A DNA stretch of 51,333 bases from Hyphomicrobiales bacterium (GTDB lineage: Bacteria > Pseudomonadota > Alphaproteobacteria > Rhodospirillales > JACKKN01): NCBI GenBank assembly GCA_024236415.1, contig JACKKN010000023.1:1-51333 (forward strand), given 5' to 3'. Shown one piece after another: positions 1 through 7,599 of the stretch. The position numbers and the translations under genes were made by a program. Each line of letters starts with the position of its first letter. Position 1 is the first letter of the stretch. A model generated the notes under the pieces. The model did not search any database and was not told where the DNA came from. It worked only from the letters and a program-made list of their open reading frames with translations.

Positions 1-1780
1 CGGCAAACAGCAGCCGCTCCCACCCCGCCAGGGGCCGGAAGACGTAGCCGTAAGCGGCGATGGACACGGTCCACTGGATCGCCAGCACCTCCAGCACCGC
101 CGGCAGCACCTTCCAGGTCAGGTGCGGAAAGGACATCAGCTCGGGCGAGAAGACGAAGGCGAAGGGAATGATGAAGGTGGTCATGGCCATCTTCATGGAA
201 TCCCAGGCCGTGGACAGGAACGAGGCCCCCGCCAGCTTGGCCGCCGCCAGCACGCTGACCGCCACCGGCGGGGTCAGGGTGGAAAAGACGGCGAAATAGA
301 AGACGAAGAAATGGGCCTGCAGGGGCGGCACCCCGATCTGCTGCATGAACGGCACCAGGGCCAGGGCGACGATGATGTAGGCGACCGGCGTCGGCAGGCC
401 CATGCCCAGGATCAGGGACACCACCATGGCGCCGAGCAGCAGCGGCAGCTGGGCGTCGGGCAGGTATTGCACCAGCACCGATCCCAGGCGCCCCGACAGG
501 TTGGTGGTCAGCATCACCTGCCCCAGGGGGCCGATGGCGATCAGCAGCAGCGACAGCACGGCGACCAGGTAGAACCCCTCCTCGACCGCCTCGAAGATCT
601 GCCGGCCGTTGGGCCGGTACTTGCCCTGGAACACGCACATGCCGAACGCCAGCAGGATGCCCACCAGCCCGGCGATGGACGGCGAGCGGTAGCCCAGCAG
701 CAGCCACAGCACGGCGCCGAAGGAAACCAGGAAGGTCGGCAGCATGCGCTTGATCATGTCCGTGTTGGCCTTCTCGGCCAGCTTGGGCAGGTCGAAGCGG
801 CGGGCGTAGACGGCCACGGCGATGGAGATGCCGACCAGGTACAGCAGGCCCGGGATCATGGCCGACAGGGCGACGTCGATGTAGGGCCGGTTCAGGAACG
901 AGGCGATGATGAAGGCGGCCAGGCCCAGGATCGGCGGCATGATCTGCCCGGCGGTCGAGGCCGTGGCCTCGATGGCCCCGGCCATGGAGCCCGAATACCC
1001 GTACTTCTTCATCATCGGCACGGTCAGGCGCCCGGTCAGCACCACGTTCGAGACCGCCTGGCCCATGATCGAGGCGACGATGCCCGAGCCGATGATGGCC
1101 GGCCCGGCGGCGCCGCCCGACAGGCGCCGGCCGGTGATCTTGCCCACTTCCAGCACCATGTCCAGCATGCCCACGCCCAGCAGGATGGCGGCATAGATGA
1201 TCAGGAAATAGATGGCGTCCGCGGCCACCTGGGCCAGGTAGTAGAAGCCCTGGTTGGTGCCCAGGCCAATGTAGTTCATGACGAACTTGGGATCGTAGTG
1301 CGGCGTGATGAACAGCGGGCTTTCGATCAGGTACCCGTTGAAGAAGTAGACGATGGAGATGGTGATGACGACGGTCAGCAGCCAGCCCCAGTGCAACAGG
1401 GTCAACAGCAGGATCGACCCGGTCATCAGCCAGCCGAAGAACATGTCGGTGTCGCTGAAGAAGGGCTGGTTGCGCTCCAGGTCCACGGCATGGATCAGGA
1501 CGTAGCCCATGGCCACGCCGCTGACCGCCAGGCCGACCACGCTGGCCGCCAGGCGTACCGCGAAGAACCGCTTGACCAGGCCGTTGATCTGCTCGTCGCA
1601 GACGTTGCGGATGGCCAGCAGGCCGGTCATCAGGCAGGTGCCCAGGATGAAGATGGAGTAGTGCTCGGACGAGTTCTTGACCCAGCCGAAGGCGGCGATG
1701 CCGATGTATACGGTCAGCGCGGCGCCGATGATCAGAAAGGGAACGTTGACGATTCGGCGCAGCGAGGTCCACCGGTTCAT
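1..1780 (-). CDS. TRAP transporter fused permease (4TM-12TM), partial
   Basis: Fused small and large membrane subunits of a tripartite ATP-independent periplasmic transporter, which imports an organic acid using an ion gradient. The visible 593 codons begin MNRWTSLRR and are almost entirely hydrophobic helices. A signature near the C-terminal part reads GLPTPVAYIIVALALVPF, typical of the DctM/large-subunit family, and an earlier segment reads GQIMPPILGLAAFI. The gene runs off the left edge, so its end is missing. It lies 126 bp downstream of, and in the same direction as, the TAXI receptor gene, the usual order for TAXI systems, so the two form one transporter. Substrate is unknown; TAXI systems are often linked to C4-dicarboxylates or glutamate-like compounds. 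Family assignment is firm. Confidence 0.9.
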   Translation of the reverse strand, partial: MNRWTSLRRIVNVPFLIIGAALTVYIGIAAFGWVKNSSEHYSIFILGTCLMTGLLAIRNVCDEQINGLVKRFFAVRLAASVVGLAVSGVAMGYVLIHAVDLERNQPFFSDTDMFFGWLMTGSILLLTLLHWGWLLTVVITISIVYFFNGYLIESPLFITPHYDPKFVMNYIGLGTNQGFYYLAQVAADAIYFLIIYAAILLGVGMLDMVLEVGKITGRRLSGGAAGPAIIGSGIVASIMGQAVSNVVLTGRLTVPMMKKYGYSGSMAGAIEATASTAGQIMPPILGLAAFIIASFLNRPYIDVALSAMIPGLLYLVGISIAVAVYARRFDLPKLAEKANTDMIKRMLPTFLVSFGAVLWLLLGYRSPSIAGLVGILLAFGMCVFQGKYRPNGRQIFEAVEEGFYLVAVLSLLLIAIGPLGQVMLTTNLSGRLGSVLVQYLPDAQLPLLLGAMVVSLILGMGLPTPVAYIIVALALVPFMQQIGVPPLQAHFFVFYFAVFSTLTPPVAVSVLAAAKLAGASFLSTAWDSMKMAMTTFIIPFAFVFSPELMSFPHLTWKVLPAVLEVLAIQWTVSIAAYGYVFRPLAGWERLLFA

Positions 1781-1906
1781 GTCGGCACTCCAGCGGTTGT
1801 TTGGTTGCGGTGTTGGCGGGTCCGGACCCGCGCTGCGGCGGGTTGACGAAGGCCCGGGCCGGCTGCGTGCCGGTCCGGGCCCCATTTCAGGTTCGGCTTG
1901 CCCCGA

Positions 1907-2989
1907 TCACTTCGGGTAGGTCATGGGGTCGCACTTCTTGGTCAGGTCCCACATGCCCAGCTCCTTGTACGCCTTGATGGCGCCGGGGTGGGTATTCGCC
2001 TCGGACAGGCCGCAGGTCATCAGCTCGGGCGACCAGATCTTCCACAGGGCGTGCAGCTCCTTCATCTTGGGGCCGATCTGGGCCACCGCCTTGACCACCT
2101 TGTAGGCGCGGTCCTCGGGGAAGGTTTCGTGCACCGCCTTGAACGCCCGGTCGAAGCCGACGCCCAGGGGCTCGGACTGGTTGGGCAGGGTGTTGGGCGG
2201 CAGCTCGATGTGCAGGAAGGTGGTGTCGAACTTCTTGTTCAACTGGTCGATCTGCTCCTTGGAGACGCCCAGGTAGCAGATCTTCTTGCCCGTGGCCTCA
2301 AGCTGGCGCACCGGCCCGGGGATGATGAAGTTCTTCAGCGTCGGCTCGGCGCCGATGGGGGTGACGGCGGCGTCGGTGGCGCCGTCGATCAACTGCTGGG
2401 TCAACTGCCCCGGGGTCATGTGGCGGATGTCGGTGTTGTCGGGGGTGATGCCGAAGATGTGCTCCAGCACCAGGCGCGAGAACACGCCCCAGTCGGACTG
2501 CCCGCGCAGGCCCAGCGAGATGCGCTTGCCCTTCAGGTCGGACATGGACTTCAGGCTGCAGTCGAAGGTGGCCAGGAACTTGCCCTGCCCCCACCAGGCC
2601 TCGCCGTACAGCAGCTTCCACGGCACCTTGACCGGCTCGGGCAGGAACTCCTTCATCTCCTTGCTGCCGCCGGCGTAGGCGAGCTGGATCAGGGTGTCCT
2701 CGGTGGCGAAGATGGAGGTCTTCCACTTGTTCTTGTTCTGCCCCATCTCGCGGACGTTGTACATGTACCCGGGCGTTTCCTGGGGCAACAGCATCACGTC
2801 GGCCTGGCTTTGGATCAGCTGGTTCATCAGGATGGTGTCGCCGGCCATGGGCCCGCACCCGAACGGGCACAGCAGCACCGGCACGGCATCGGCCGCCCGG
2901 GCGGCGGTGCCGGCACCGGCGACGGGGGCCACGGCGGCGACGGAAACGGCCGCCATCAACGCAAAATGGCGCAAGCGTGACAGGATCAT
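1907..2989 (-). CDS. TAXI family TRAP transporter solute-binding protein
   Basis: Periplasmic substrate receptor of the TRAP system encoded just downstream. The 360-residue protein starts MILSRLRHFALMAAVSV, a Sec signal peptide with cleavage probably after ARAA near residue 33. The mature part has the TAXI look: an early glycine-rich VPVLLCPFGCGPMAG segment, then a stretch discussing a ligand pocket around KGKRISLGLRGQSDWG. The start at 2989 was chosen over an in-frame start 27 codons upstream because a strong ribosome site (GGGAGG, 5 bases away) precedes it and the signal peptide begins there. An AT-rich divergent region of about 150 bp separates it from the SDR gene. The two cysteines near the mature N-terminus are unusual for the family. 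Confidence 0.88.
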   Translation of the reverse strand: MILSRLRHFALMAAVSVAAVAPVAGAGTAARAADAVPVLLCPFGCGPMAGDTILMNQLIQSQADVMLLPQETPGYMYNVREMGQNKNKWKTSIFATEDTLIQLAYAGGSKEMKEFLPEPVKVPWKLLYGEAWWGQGKFLATFDCSLKSMSDLKGKRISLGLRGQSDWGVFSRLVLEHIFGITPDNTDIRHMTPGQLTQQLIDGATDAAVTPIGAEPTLKNFIIPGPVRQLEATGKKICYLGVSKEQIDQLNKKFDTTFLHIELPPNTLPNQSEPLGVGFDRAFKAVHETFPEDRAYKVVKAVAQIGPKMKELHALWKIWSPELMTCGLSEANTHPGAIKAYKELGMWDLTKKCDPMTYPK

Positions 2990-3075
2990 GAATTCCTCCC
3001 TGGTGTGTCGTTGTCCCGGCGCGGGCCCCTGCCCGGCGCCGGAAGGCTTAGTGTTCGTATTTCGAAACAAAACGT

Positions 3076-3103
3076 ATCATAATCCGAAACCGCTGTCATC
3101 CAA
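3076..3103 (-). promoter_or_regulatory. candidate sigma-70 promoter for the TAXI operon
   Basis: On the minus strand TTGGAT is followed after 16 bases by TATGAT, about 90 bases upstream of the receptor start. The surrounding AT-rich stretch (3055-3110) also holds two copies each of CGTAT and CGAAAC, which could be regulator half-sites in this divergent intergenic region. Prediction by eye only. Confidence 0.35.
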
Positions 3104-3147
3104 CCGAAATCGTGATCTGGGGAATTTCGCACCATGAATCCGCTGCC

Positions 3148-3930
3148 ATGACACAGACGCCCGATGCCCTGTTCGATGTGGCCGGCAAGGGAATCGTCGT
3201 CGCCGGCGCCGGCGGCGGCCTGGCCGGCAACATCGTCCGCGCCCTCGACCGGCGCGGCGCGCGCCTGGTCCTGTTCGACAACCACCCGGGGCGCCTGGCG
3301 GCGGTGGCCGCCCAGGTTCCCGCCGCCACCGCCCTGCCCGGCGACATCACCGACGAGGAGTCGCTGGCGACGGTCATGGCAGCGGCGGGCGAGGCCCTGG
3401 GCCGCGTCGACGGCGCCGTCAACGCCGCCGGGGTGCTGCCCATCGACCTGGCCGACGACCTGGACACCCGCGTGTTCCAGGAGTGCCAGGACGTGAACGT
3501 GACCGGCGCGTTCCTGTTCTCGCGCGCCGCGGCGCGGGCCATGCGCGCCACGGCCGGTGGCGACGGGGGCGGCGATGGGGGCCGGATCGTGCACCTGGCC
3601 TCGGTGTCCAGCTTCGTCGCCAACCCCGGCTACGCCGCCTACGCCAGCTCCAAGGGCGGCCTGGCGCAGCTGGTGCGCGTGCTGGCCCGGGAATGGGCGG
3701 CCGAGGGGATCACGGTCAACGCCATCGGGCCGGCCCTGACCGAAACGCCGCTGACCGCCGGCTACCTGGCAGACCCCGGGTTCCGGCGCCGGGCCATCGA
3801 GGTGATTCCCATGGGCCGCCTGGGCACGCCGGCCGACATCGTCGCCGCGGTGCTGCTGCTGCTGGCGCCCGGCGGCGCCTTCATCACCGGGCAGACCATC
3901 TGCGTCGACGGCGGGCGGACCCTTGTCTAG
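3148..3930 (+). CDS. SDR family NAD(P)-dependent oxidoreductase
   Basis: Classical short-chain dehydrogenase of 260 residues starting MTQTPDALFD. The cofactor loop appears as AGAGGGLAG (19-27), a glycine-rich variant of TGxxxGxG, followed by D64-I-T and NAAG (92-95). Catalytic residues Ser152, Tyr165 and Lys169 (YASSK) are present, and the C-terminus has the usual GQTICVDGGRT ending. A glycine-rich insertion (GGDGGGDGG, about 138-146) before the catalytic strand is unusual. An upstream in-frame ATG at 3112 would add 12 residues and is less likely. The gene overlaps the following amidase by 8 bases, so they are co-translated. Substrate is unknown; the position opposite a TRAP importer suggests catabolism of an imported compound. 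Confidence 0.87.
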   Translation: MTQTPDALFDVAGKGIVVAGAGGGLAGNIVRALDRRGARLVLFDNHPGRLAAVAAQVPAATALPGDITDEESLATVMAAAGEALGRVDGAVNAAGVLPIDLADDLDTRVFQECQDVNVTGAFLFSRAAARAMRATAGGDGGGDGGRIVHLASVSSFVANPGYAAYASSKGGLAQLVRVLAREWAAEGITVNAIGPALTETPLTAGYLADPGFRRRAIEVIPMGRLGTPADIVAAVLLLLAPGGAFITGQTICVDGGRTLV

Positions 3931-5245
3931 GCACGCCCCTTCCGGCCCCGACCTGTCCAGCGCCGCGGCCCTGCTGGCGGCGGTGCGCGACGGCGCCGCC
4001 GGGCCGGCGGACATCGTCGCCGCCTGCCGCCGCGCCGTCGCGGCGCGGGAGGACCAGGTCGGCGCCTGGATCGCCCTGGACTGGGACGCCGTGGCGGCCC
4101 AGGCCGCGGCCCTGCAGCGGCGCCCGGACTGGCGCCGCCTGCCCCTGGCCGCCCTGCCGGTGGCGGTGAAGGACATCTTCGACACCGTCGACTTTCCCAC
4201 CGCCTACGGCTCCGAGATCTACGCCGGGCACCGGCCGGCGGCGGACGCCGCGGCGGTGGCCGCCCTGCGTGCCGCCGGGGCCCTGGTCATCGGCAAGACG
4301 GTCAGCACCGAGTTCGCCTATTGGAAGGCGGGCAAGACGCGCAACCCCCACGACCCACGGCACAGCCCCGGCGGCTCGTCGTCGGGTTCGGCGGCGGCCG
4401 TGGCCGCCGGCATGGTGCCCCTGGCCATCGGCTCGCAGACCGCCGCCTCCACCATCCGCCCGGCCGCCTATTGCGGCATCGTCGGCTTCAAGCCCAGCCA
4501 CGGCCTGGTCAGCCTGGCCGGGGTCAAGGCCCTGGCCGGGTCCCTGGACACGGTGGGGGTGTTCGCCGGCGACGTGGCCGGCGCTGGGATGATCGCCGCC
4601 GTCCTGGCCGGGCGGCCCGACCTGGCCGGTCCGCCGCGGGCGGCCGGGCCCTTTTCCTTGCGCTTGGCCGTGGCCGAGGAATGGGCCCAGGTCGACGCGG
4701 GCGCCCTGGCCCGCACCCGCCAGGCGGTGGCGCGCCTGGTCGCCGCCGGGGCCACCGCCGACGAGGGGCCCTGTCCGCCGCCCTTCGACACCCTGGCGCG
4801 GACCCAGGCGCAGATCATGGCCTGGGAGGCGGCGCGGGACCTGGCCCACGAGCGCCTGGTCCACGGCGACCGGGTCAGCGGCCCCCTGCGCGACCTGTTC
4901 CGCGACGGGCTGGCGATTCCGGCCGAGGTATATGACGACGCCTGCGCCCGGCGCGACGCCGCCGTGGCCGACCTGGACCGCCTGTTCGACGGCGCCGACC
5001 TGCTGCTGGCGCCCAGCGCCACGGGCGCGGCGCCGCGCCTGGAGGACGGCACCGGCAGCCCGGACATGAGCCGCGCCTGGACCCTGCTGGGCCTGCCGTC
5101 GCTGACCGTCCCGCTGGGACCGGGGCCCGGCGGCCTCCCGCTTGGACTCCCCCTGGGCCTGCAGGTCGCCGCCCGGCCGCGCCGGGACCGGTTCCTGCTG
5201 GACGCCGCCGCCTGGATCGAATCCGTGCTGCGCGCCGCCGCGTAG
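3923..5245 (+). CDS. amidase (amidase signature family)
   Basis: Hydrolyses an amide bond; 440 residues. The Ser-cisSer-Lys triad is recognisable as Lys83 (AVKDIFD), Ser152 in the SPGGSSSGSAAAVAAG signature and nucleophile Ser176 in SQTAASTIRP. The protein begins at a TTG codon inside the last codons of the SDR gene (8-base overlap); no ATG occurs before the conserved core, and the N-terminal LSSAAALLAAVRDG already matches the family, so the TTG start is the best choice. Translational coupling with the SDR gene suggests one pathway. The exact substrate cannot be read from the sequence. It is distinct from the amidase at 13.4-14.8 kb, and a GatA role is unlikely because no gatB or gatC is nearby. 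Confidence 0.87.
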   Translation: MSRHAPSGPDLSSAAALLAAVRDGAAGPADIVAACRRAVAAREDQVGAWIALDWDAVAAQAAALQRRPDWRRLPLAALPVAVKDIFDTVDFPTAYGSEIYAGHRPAADAAAVAALRAAGALVIGKTVSTEFAYWKAGKTRNPHDPRHSPGGSSSGSAAAVAAGMVPLAIGSQTAASTIRPAAYCGIVGFKPSHGLVSLAGVKALAGSLDTVGVFAGDVAGAGMIAAVLAGRPDLAGPPRAAGPFSLRLAVAEEWAQVDAGALARTRQAVARLVAAGATADEGPCPPPFDTLARTQAQIMAWEAARDLAHERLVHGDRVSGPLRDLFRDGLAIPAEVYDDACARRDAAVADLDRLFDGADLLLAPSATGAAPRLEDGTGSPDMSRAWTLLGLPSLTVPLGPGPGGLPLGLPLGLQVAARPRRDRFLLDAAAWIESVLRAAA

Positions 5246-5280
5246 CAGACCCGTTCAGATGGATTTATGATGACGCTAGG

Positions 5281-5306
5281 TTGGCGCCCCCTACGGGATT
5301 CGGACC
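5281..5306. repeat. tRNA-Glu 3'-end near-copy, candidate attachment site
   Basis: Matches 24 of 26 positions of 7271-7296, the T arm, acceptor strand and CCA of the tRNA-Glu gene, in the same orientation. The differences are at the 7th and 23rd positions. The rest of a tRNA does not follow, so this is a fragment. It marks the left border of the AT-richer island up to the intact tRNA, as expected for integration at a tRNA 3' end by a tyrosine recombinase. Confidence 0.7.
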
Positions 5307-5308
5307 TA

Positions 5309-5548
5309 ATGGCATCCAATGCATTGAAATCATTCACAGTCGATACCTTCGTCTTCGAAGGCGCCGGCATCACCGTCACCACGGGCGACACATCCCATCG
5401 TGAATTTCAGTACACCGTCATCACCTACACCGGCGGACGCGGCGCGCTCGTGCTGCAATCCGGTGTTGAAGGTGGACGGTTCGATATCGCCGCCAACCTC
5501 GCCTATGGCGAGATCCAGGCCGCTGTGCAGCGGCGCATCATCCACTGA
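5309..5548 (+). CDS. hypothetical protein, first gene in tRNA-bounded island
   Basis: Unrecognised 79-residue protein starting MASNALKSFTVDTF. It has no signal peptide or membrane segment and looks like a small beta-rich domain (VFEGAGITVTTG, then FQYTVITYTGG and GALVLQSGV) with a C-terminal helix ending RRIIH. The start is uncertain: an in-frame ATG at 5267 would make 93 residues but would translate through the tRNA fragment, and neither start has a good ribosome site. The EGAG-(I/L)-T-(V/I) motif followed by hydrophobic strands also occurs in the next gene, so the two may be distant paralogues. Codon use is less GC-biased than in flanking genes. Confidence 0.55.
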   Translation: MASNALKSFTVDTFVFEGAGITVTTGDTSHREFQYTVITYTGGRGALVLQSGVEGGRFDIAANLAYGEIQAAVQRRIIH

Positions 5549-5569
5549 CCCGAAGGGAATACTACTCGC

Positions 5570-5845
5570 ATGTTGAACCCCCTGAACCTGCCCAAGCGCC
5601 CAAATTGGATCAAGACGAGCTTGGAGGACATCGCCGATTTGCTCGACGAGACCAAGGAAGTGCTGCGCGTCGAGGGCGCCGGCCTCACCATCCACCACCG
5701 CGAGAACGACGTCATGCGGGTCCAGATCGCGATCGCCGACGGTCGCGGCGAAGGTCTGGTGCTGATGCTTCCCCAGGCGTTCACAGAGAAGAACCGAGCG
5801 CAGCGGCGCGCGGACGCGGCCAAGGCCCGGCACTACCACCACTGA
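5570..5845 (+). CDS. hypothetical protein, second island gene
   Basis: Unrecognised 91-residue protein starting MLNPLNLPKRPNW, 21 bases after the previous gene, with a GAAGGGA ribosome site upstream. It has an amphipathic helix (SLEDIADLLDETKEVL), then VEGAGLTIHHRENDVMRVQIAIADGRGEGLV-type strands, and ends in a basic tail finishing HYHH. The EGAGLT segment and following strands resemble EGAGIT in the preceding gene. The two probably form one operon ending at the hairpin at 5875. No function can be assigned. Confidence 0.55.
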   Translation: MLNPLNLPKRPNWIKTSLEDIADLLDETKEVLRVEGAGLTIHHRENDVMRVQIAIADGRGEGLVLMLPQAFTEKNRAQRRADAAKARHYHH

Positions 5846-5874
5846 TCACACACAACGCACACTCGGTGGAGAAC

Positions 5875-5898
5875 CGGCGGGCCAAGTGCCCGCCGTTT
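5875..5898 (+). terminator. hairpin terminator after the two island genes
   Basis: Perfect 8-bp stem CGGCGGGC / GCCCGCCG with a 5-base loop, followed by TTT. It lies 30 bases past the stop codon of the second island gene. The T tract is short. Confidence 0.5.
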
Positions 5899-5938
5899 CC
5901 GTGTCCGGCATCGGCGAGGTCCCAGCCAGAAAGCAGAA

Positions 5939-5958
5939 CGGGCGCCTTATGGCGCCCG
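5939..5958 (-). terminator. hairpin terminator of the PEP-CTERM / Tat-peptide pair
   Basis: Perfect 8-bp stem CGGGCGCC / GGCGCCCG with a 4-base loop. Read on the minus strand it is followed by TTCTGCTTT, and it lies about 30 bases past the stop of the Tat-signal microprotein. The convergent gene pair thus has a terminator on each side of 5900. Confidence 0.5.
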
Positions 5959-5986
5959 CGCATGTTCGGTGTCTTTGATCGGCGGC

Positions 5987-6166
5987 TTAGTCGGAGCGAC
6001 CGTCGCCACCACCCGGAGGTGCGCTACCGCTGATCGTGTCGGCGATATCGTCGGCGGCAGCTTTCTTGACACCAGCCGACATCAACACGGCAACAGCCGG
6101 CGCCGTCACGGCAACCTTGCCGGCCTTCTTCAGGAATTCACGACGCTCGGCTTGCTCTCTCTTCAT
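5987..6166 (-). CDS. 59-residue Tat-signal microprotein
   Basis: Small protein starting MKREQAERREFLKKAGK. The RREFLKKAG segment fits the twin-arginine motif (R-R-x-F-L-K), followed by a hydrophobic stretch VAVTAPAVAVLMSAG and an AAADD cleavage-like site near residue 38. The remaining tail is only about 20 residues, rich in Gly, Ser and Asp. A clear ribosome site (AAGGGAAG) lies 5 bases upstream of ATG 6166. It follows the PEP-CTERM gene by 27 bases in the same direction and probably shares its transcript. Short Tat leaders can escort a cofactor-binding partner, but no partner is visible. Below the length used by many gene finders, so it may be unannotated in related genomes. Confidence 0.6.
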   Translation of the reverse strand: MKREQAERREFLKKAGKVAVTAPAVAVLMSAGVKKAAADDIADTISGSAPPGGGDGRSD

Positions 6167-6193
6167 GTTCTTCCCTTTCGTGGGCTCGGTGAT

Positions 6194-6853
6194 TTATGAC
6201 TGCCTACGCCGCCGCGCGAAGCCCAGGCCGGCGAGGCCGAAGGCGAATAGGGCGAGGGTGGCGGGTTCGGGGACTTGGTTTGTTCTCGAGGACAGTTCAA
6301 ACCTCGCCCAAACAGAGCTATCAATGTTGCTTGTATCGAAAGTACCCGCCAGAACGCCTGGGGTAAAAGTCGAAAAAAACACTTTGTCGGAGGCTTCGAT
6401 AGGATCGTTTACAAGAGCGATACCCCATAACCCCCCGCTTCCAAGCGCCCAAGGTGTTCCAGTCCCAGCAAGCGACGGGGTTGAAATTCCGTAGGTGAGA
6501 GTTGGGTCTGTATCGAAATCACCCACCCCCGGAACATCAACGAATACTTGGTCAAACAATGCATTACCAACAAGTAGCGGGTCCGCTACTCCGTTCGCAT
6601 TAAAAAACGAAGCTTGTCCCGTGCAGTCACCGAAGACTGAAACACATGTTCCTTCTTCGAAAAAGACGTCAAATAAAACACCGCTTATCGAAACCCCACT
6701 AGCGCCATGTAGCTGACCGGTTCCCGCATCCACGTTCAAAACGGCGGCTTGTGCTTGAGAGAAGGCAATGGTCCCAATCAATGCGATCGCAATTGCCATG
6801 CTTTGTAATGAGTGCGCTATACCGAAGCGTGTCATTTTCGAATTCTTTATCAC
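6194..6853 (-). CDS. PEP-CTERM sorting domain protein
   Basis: Exported protein of about 219 residues that carries a C-terminal PEP-CTERM tag: VPEP at the start, a hydrophobic helix (ATLALFAFGLAGLGFA) and a final RRRRQ cluster. Proteins with this tag are processed and anchored by an exosortase in the envelope, often together with exopolysaccharide export; no exosortase is in the window. An N-terminal signal peptide (AIAIALIGTIAFSQAQA) is present, and two cysteines in GTCVSVFGDCTG may form a disulphide. The GTG start at 6853 has an AAGGG site 8 bases upstream; an ATG at 6835 is the alternative and would give 213 residues. Local GC is far below the window norm, a sign of transfer. Confidence 0.82.
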   Translation of the reverse strand: MIKNSKMTRFGIAHSLQSMAIAIALIGTIAFSQAQAAVLNVDAGTGQLHGASGVSISGVLFDVFFEEGTCVSVFGDCTGQASFFNANGVADPLLVGNALFDQVFVDVPGVGDFDTDPTLTYGISTPSLAGTGTPWALGSGGLWGIALVNDPIEASDKVFFSTFTPGVLAGTFDTSNIDSSVWARFELSSRTNQVPEPATLALFAFGLAGLGFARRRRQS

Positions 6854-7271
6854 AGCTCCAACCCTTAGCAATTTCCCTCGACGCAGTTGTACAGGCGCGC
6901 CGTTTAGCCAACAATGCAAGAATAGTGCCACGCACACTCCAGGTCATTAACTCATTGTTTCCGCAACTATATTTTCGAGAATACAGTGTTATGCACCTGC
7001 GAAAGCCTTGCAACCGTAAGCAATTTCGACACCTTGTTCCTCTCCGGCTTGGGGAGTCTAGGAACTCCCACACGCCCGCCACGATCTCCCGGCCCCACAC
7101 CCTAGCCCGAATCACCATCTCGCGCGTTCTGAGTCGCCTGAGCGCGCCACAGTGGCCGTCGGCACCCGATCGCACCCCCGCGCGCCCGGCCACGATGCTC
7201 CGACAAATTGCTACGAACGCCACTCGTAACAGCGCCATTAAACTATTGTTTTTATTGAATAAATAAGGATT
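6854..7271. other. non-coding right end of the island
   Basis: About 420 bases between the PEP-CTERM gene start and tRNA-Glu. Both strands have open frames here, but their translations are rich in Arg, Cys and Ser without family features, so I do not call a gene. The part next to the PEP-CTERM gene is AT-rich and probably holds its promoter. The last 30 bases before the tRNA are very AT-rich (around 7240-7265). Confidence 0.5.
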
Positions 7272-7296
7272 TGGCGACCCCTACGGGATTCGAACC
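7271..7296. repeat. tRNA-Glu 3' end, right copy of the candidate att repeat
   Basis: This segment is the 3' end of the intact tRNA-Glu gene plus one flanking base. It pairs with the fragment at 5281-5306 as a direct repeat 1,990 bp apart, with 24 of 26 matching positions. Confidence 0.7.
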
Positions 7297-7347
7297 CGTG
7301 TTGCCGGCGTGAAAGGCCGGTGTCCTAGGCCTCTAGACGAAGGGGTC
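7272..7347 (-). tRNA. tRNA-Glu (anticodon TTC)
   Basis: On the minus strand a complete 76-base cloverleaf can be folded. The 7-bp acceptor is GACCCCT / AGGGGTC, with discriminator G and an encoded CCA. The anticodon stem-loop is CCGGC-CTTTCAC-GCCGG with anticodon TTC, and the T arm contains GGGTTCGAATCCC. The TTC anticodon reads Glu codons. Its 3' end is the likely integration target of the island on its downstream side. Confidence 0.95.
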
Positions 7348-7370
7348 CCGTGTCGGCGAGTGGCGGCCTG

Positions 7371-7397
7371 TTTATCGGGCCTTGGTGACAAAATCAA
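7371..7397 (-). promoter_or_regulatory. candidate promoter of tRNA-Glu
   Basis: On the minus strand TTGATT is followed after 15 bases by GATAAA, placed about 25 bases upstream of the mature tRNA 5' end. The spacer is slightly short, so this is tentative. Confidence 0.3.
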
Positions 7398-7599
7398 GCT
7401 TCCCGTGGCGAACCCGTCGGGGCGGTGCCCCGCCCTACCCTTTGGAGTGTTCCTCGGCGCCAAGACCGGTCATAATATCCGCGCCGTCCCGTCGCGGGGG
7501 GATGGCAGGCCCGCCGGGGGGCCGCGCCGCCCGGCGCGGGGGTCGAGGGGCCCCGGCACCGTCAATCCACAGGAGTCTTTCCACAGGAGGAGATCCAGC

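Noticed and set aside
122..1846. Very long plus-strand open frame over the TRAP permease
   Set aside because: The translation is Gln/His/Arg/Gly-rich without family features; it is the antisense of the permease gene, which encodes clear membrane helices.
5281..5306. A second complete tRNA gene
   Set aside because: Only the T arm and acceptor strand are present; sequence beyond 5306 does not pair or resemble an anticodon arm.
6751..7266. Plus-strand open frame in the island's right end
   Set aside because: Overlaps the PEP-CTERM gene start antisense, lacks a ribosome site and has no domain features.
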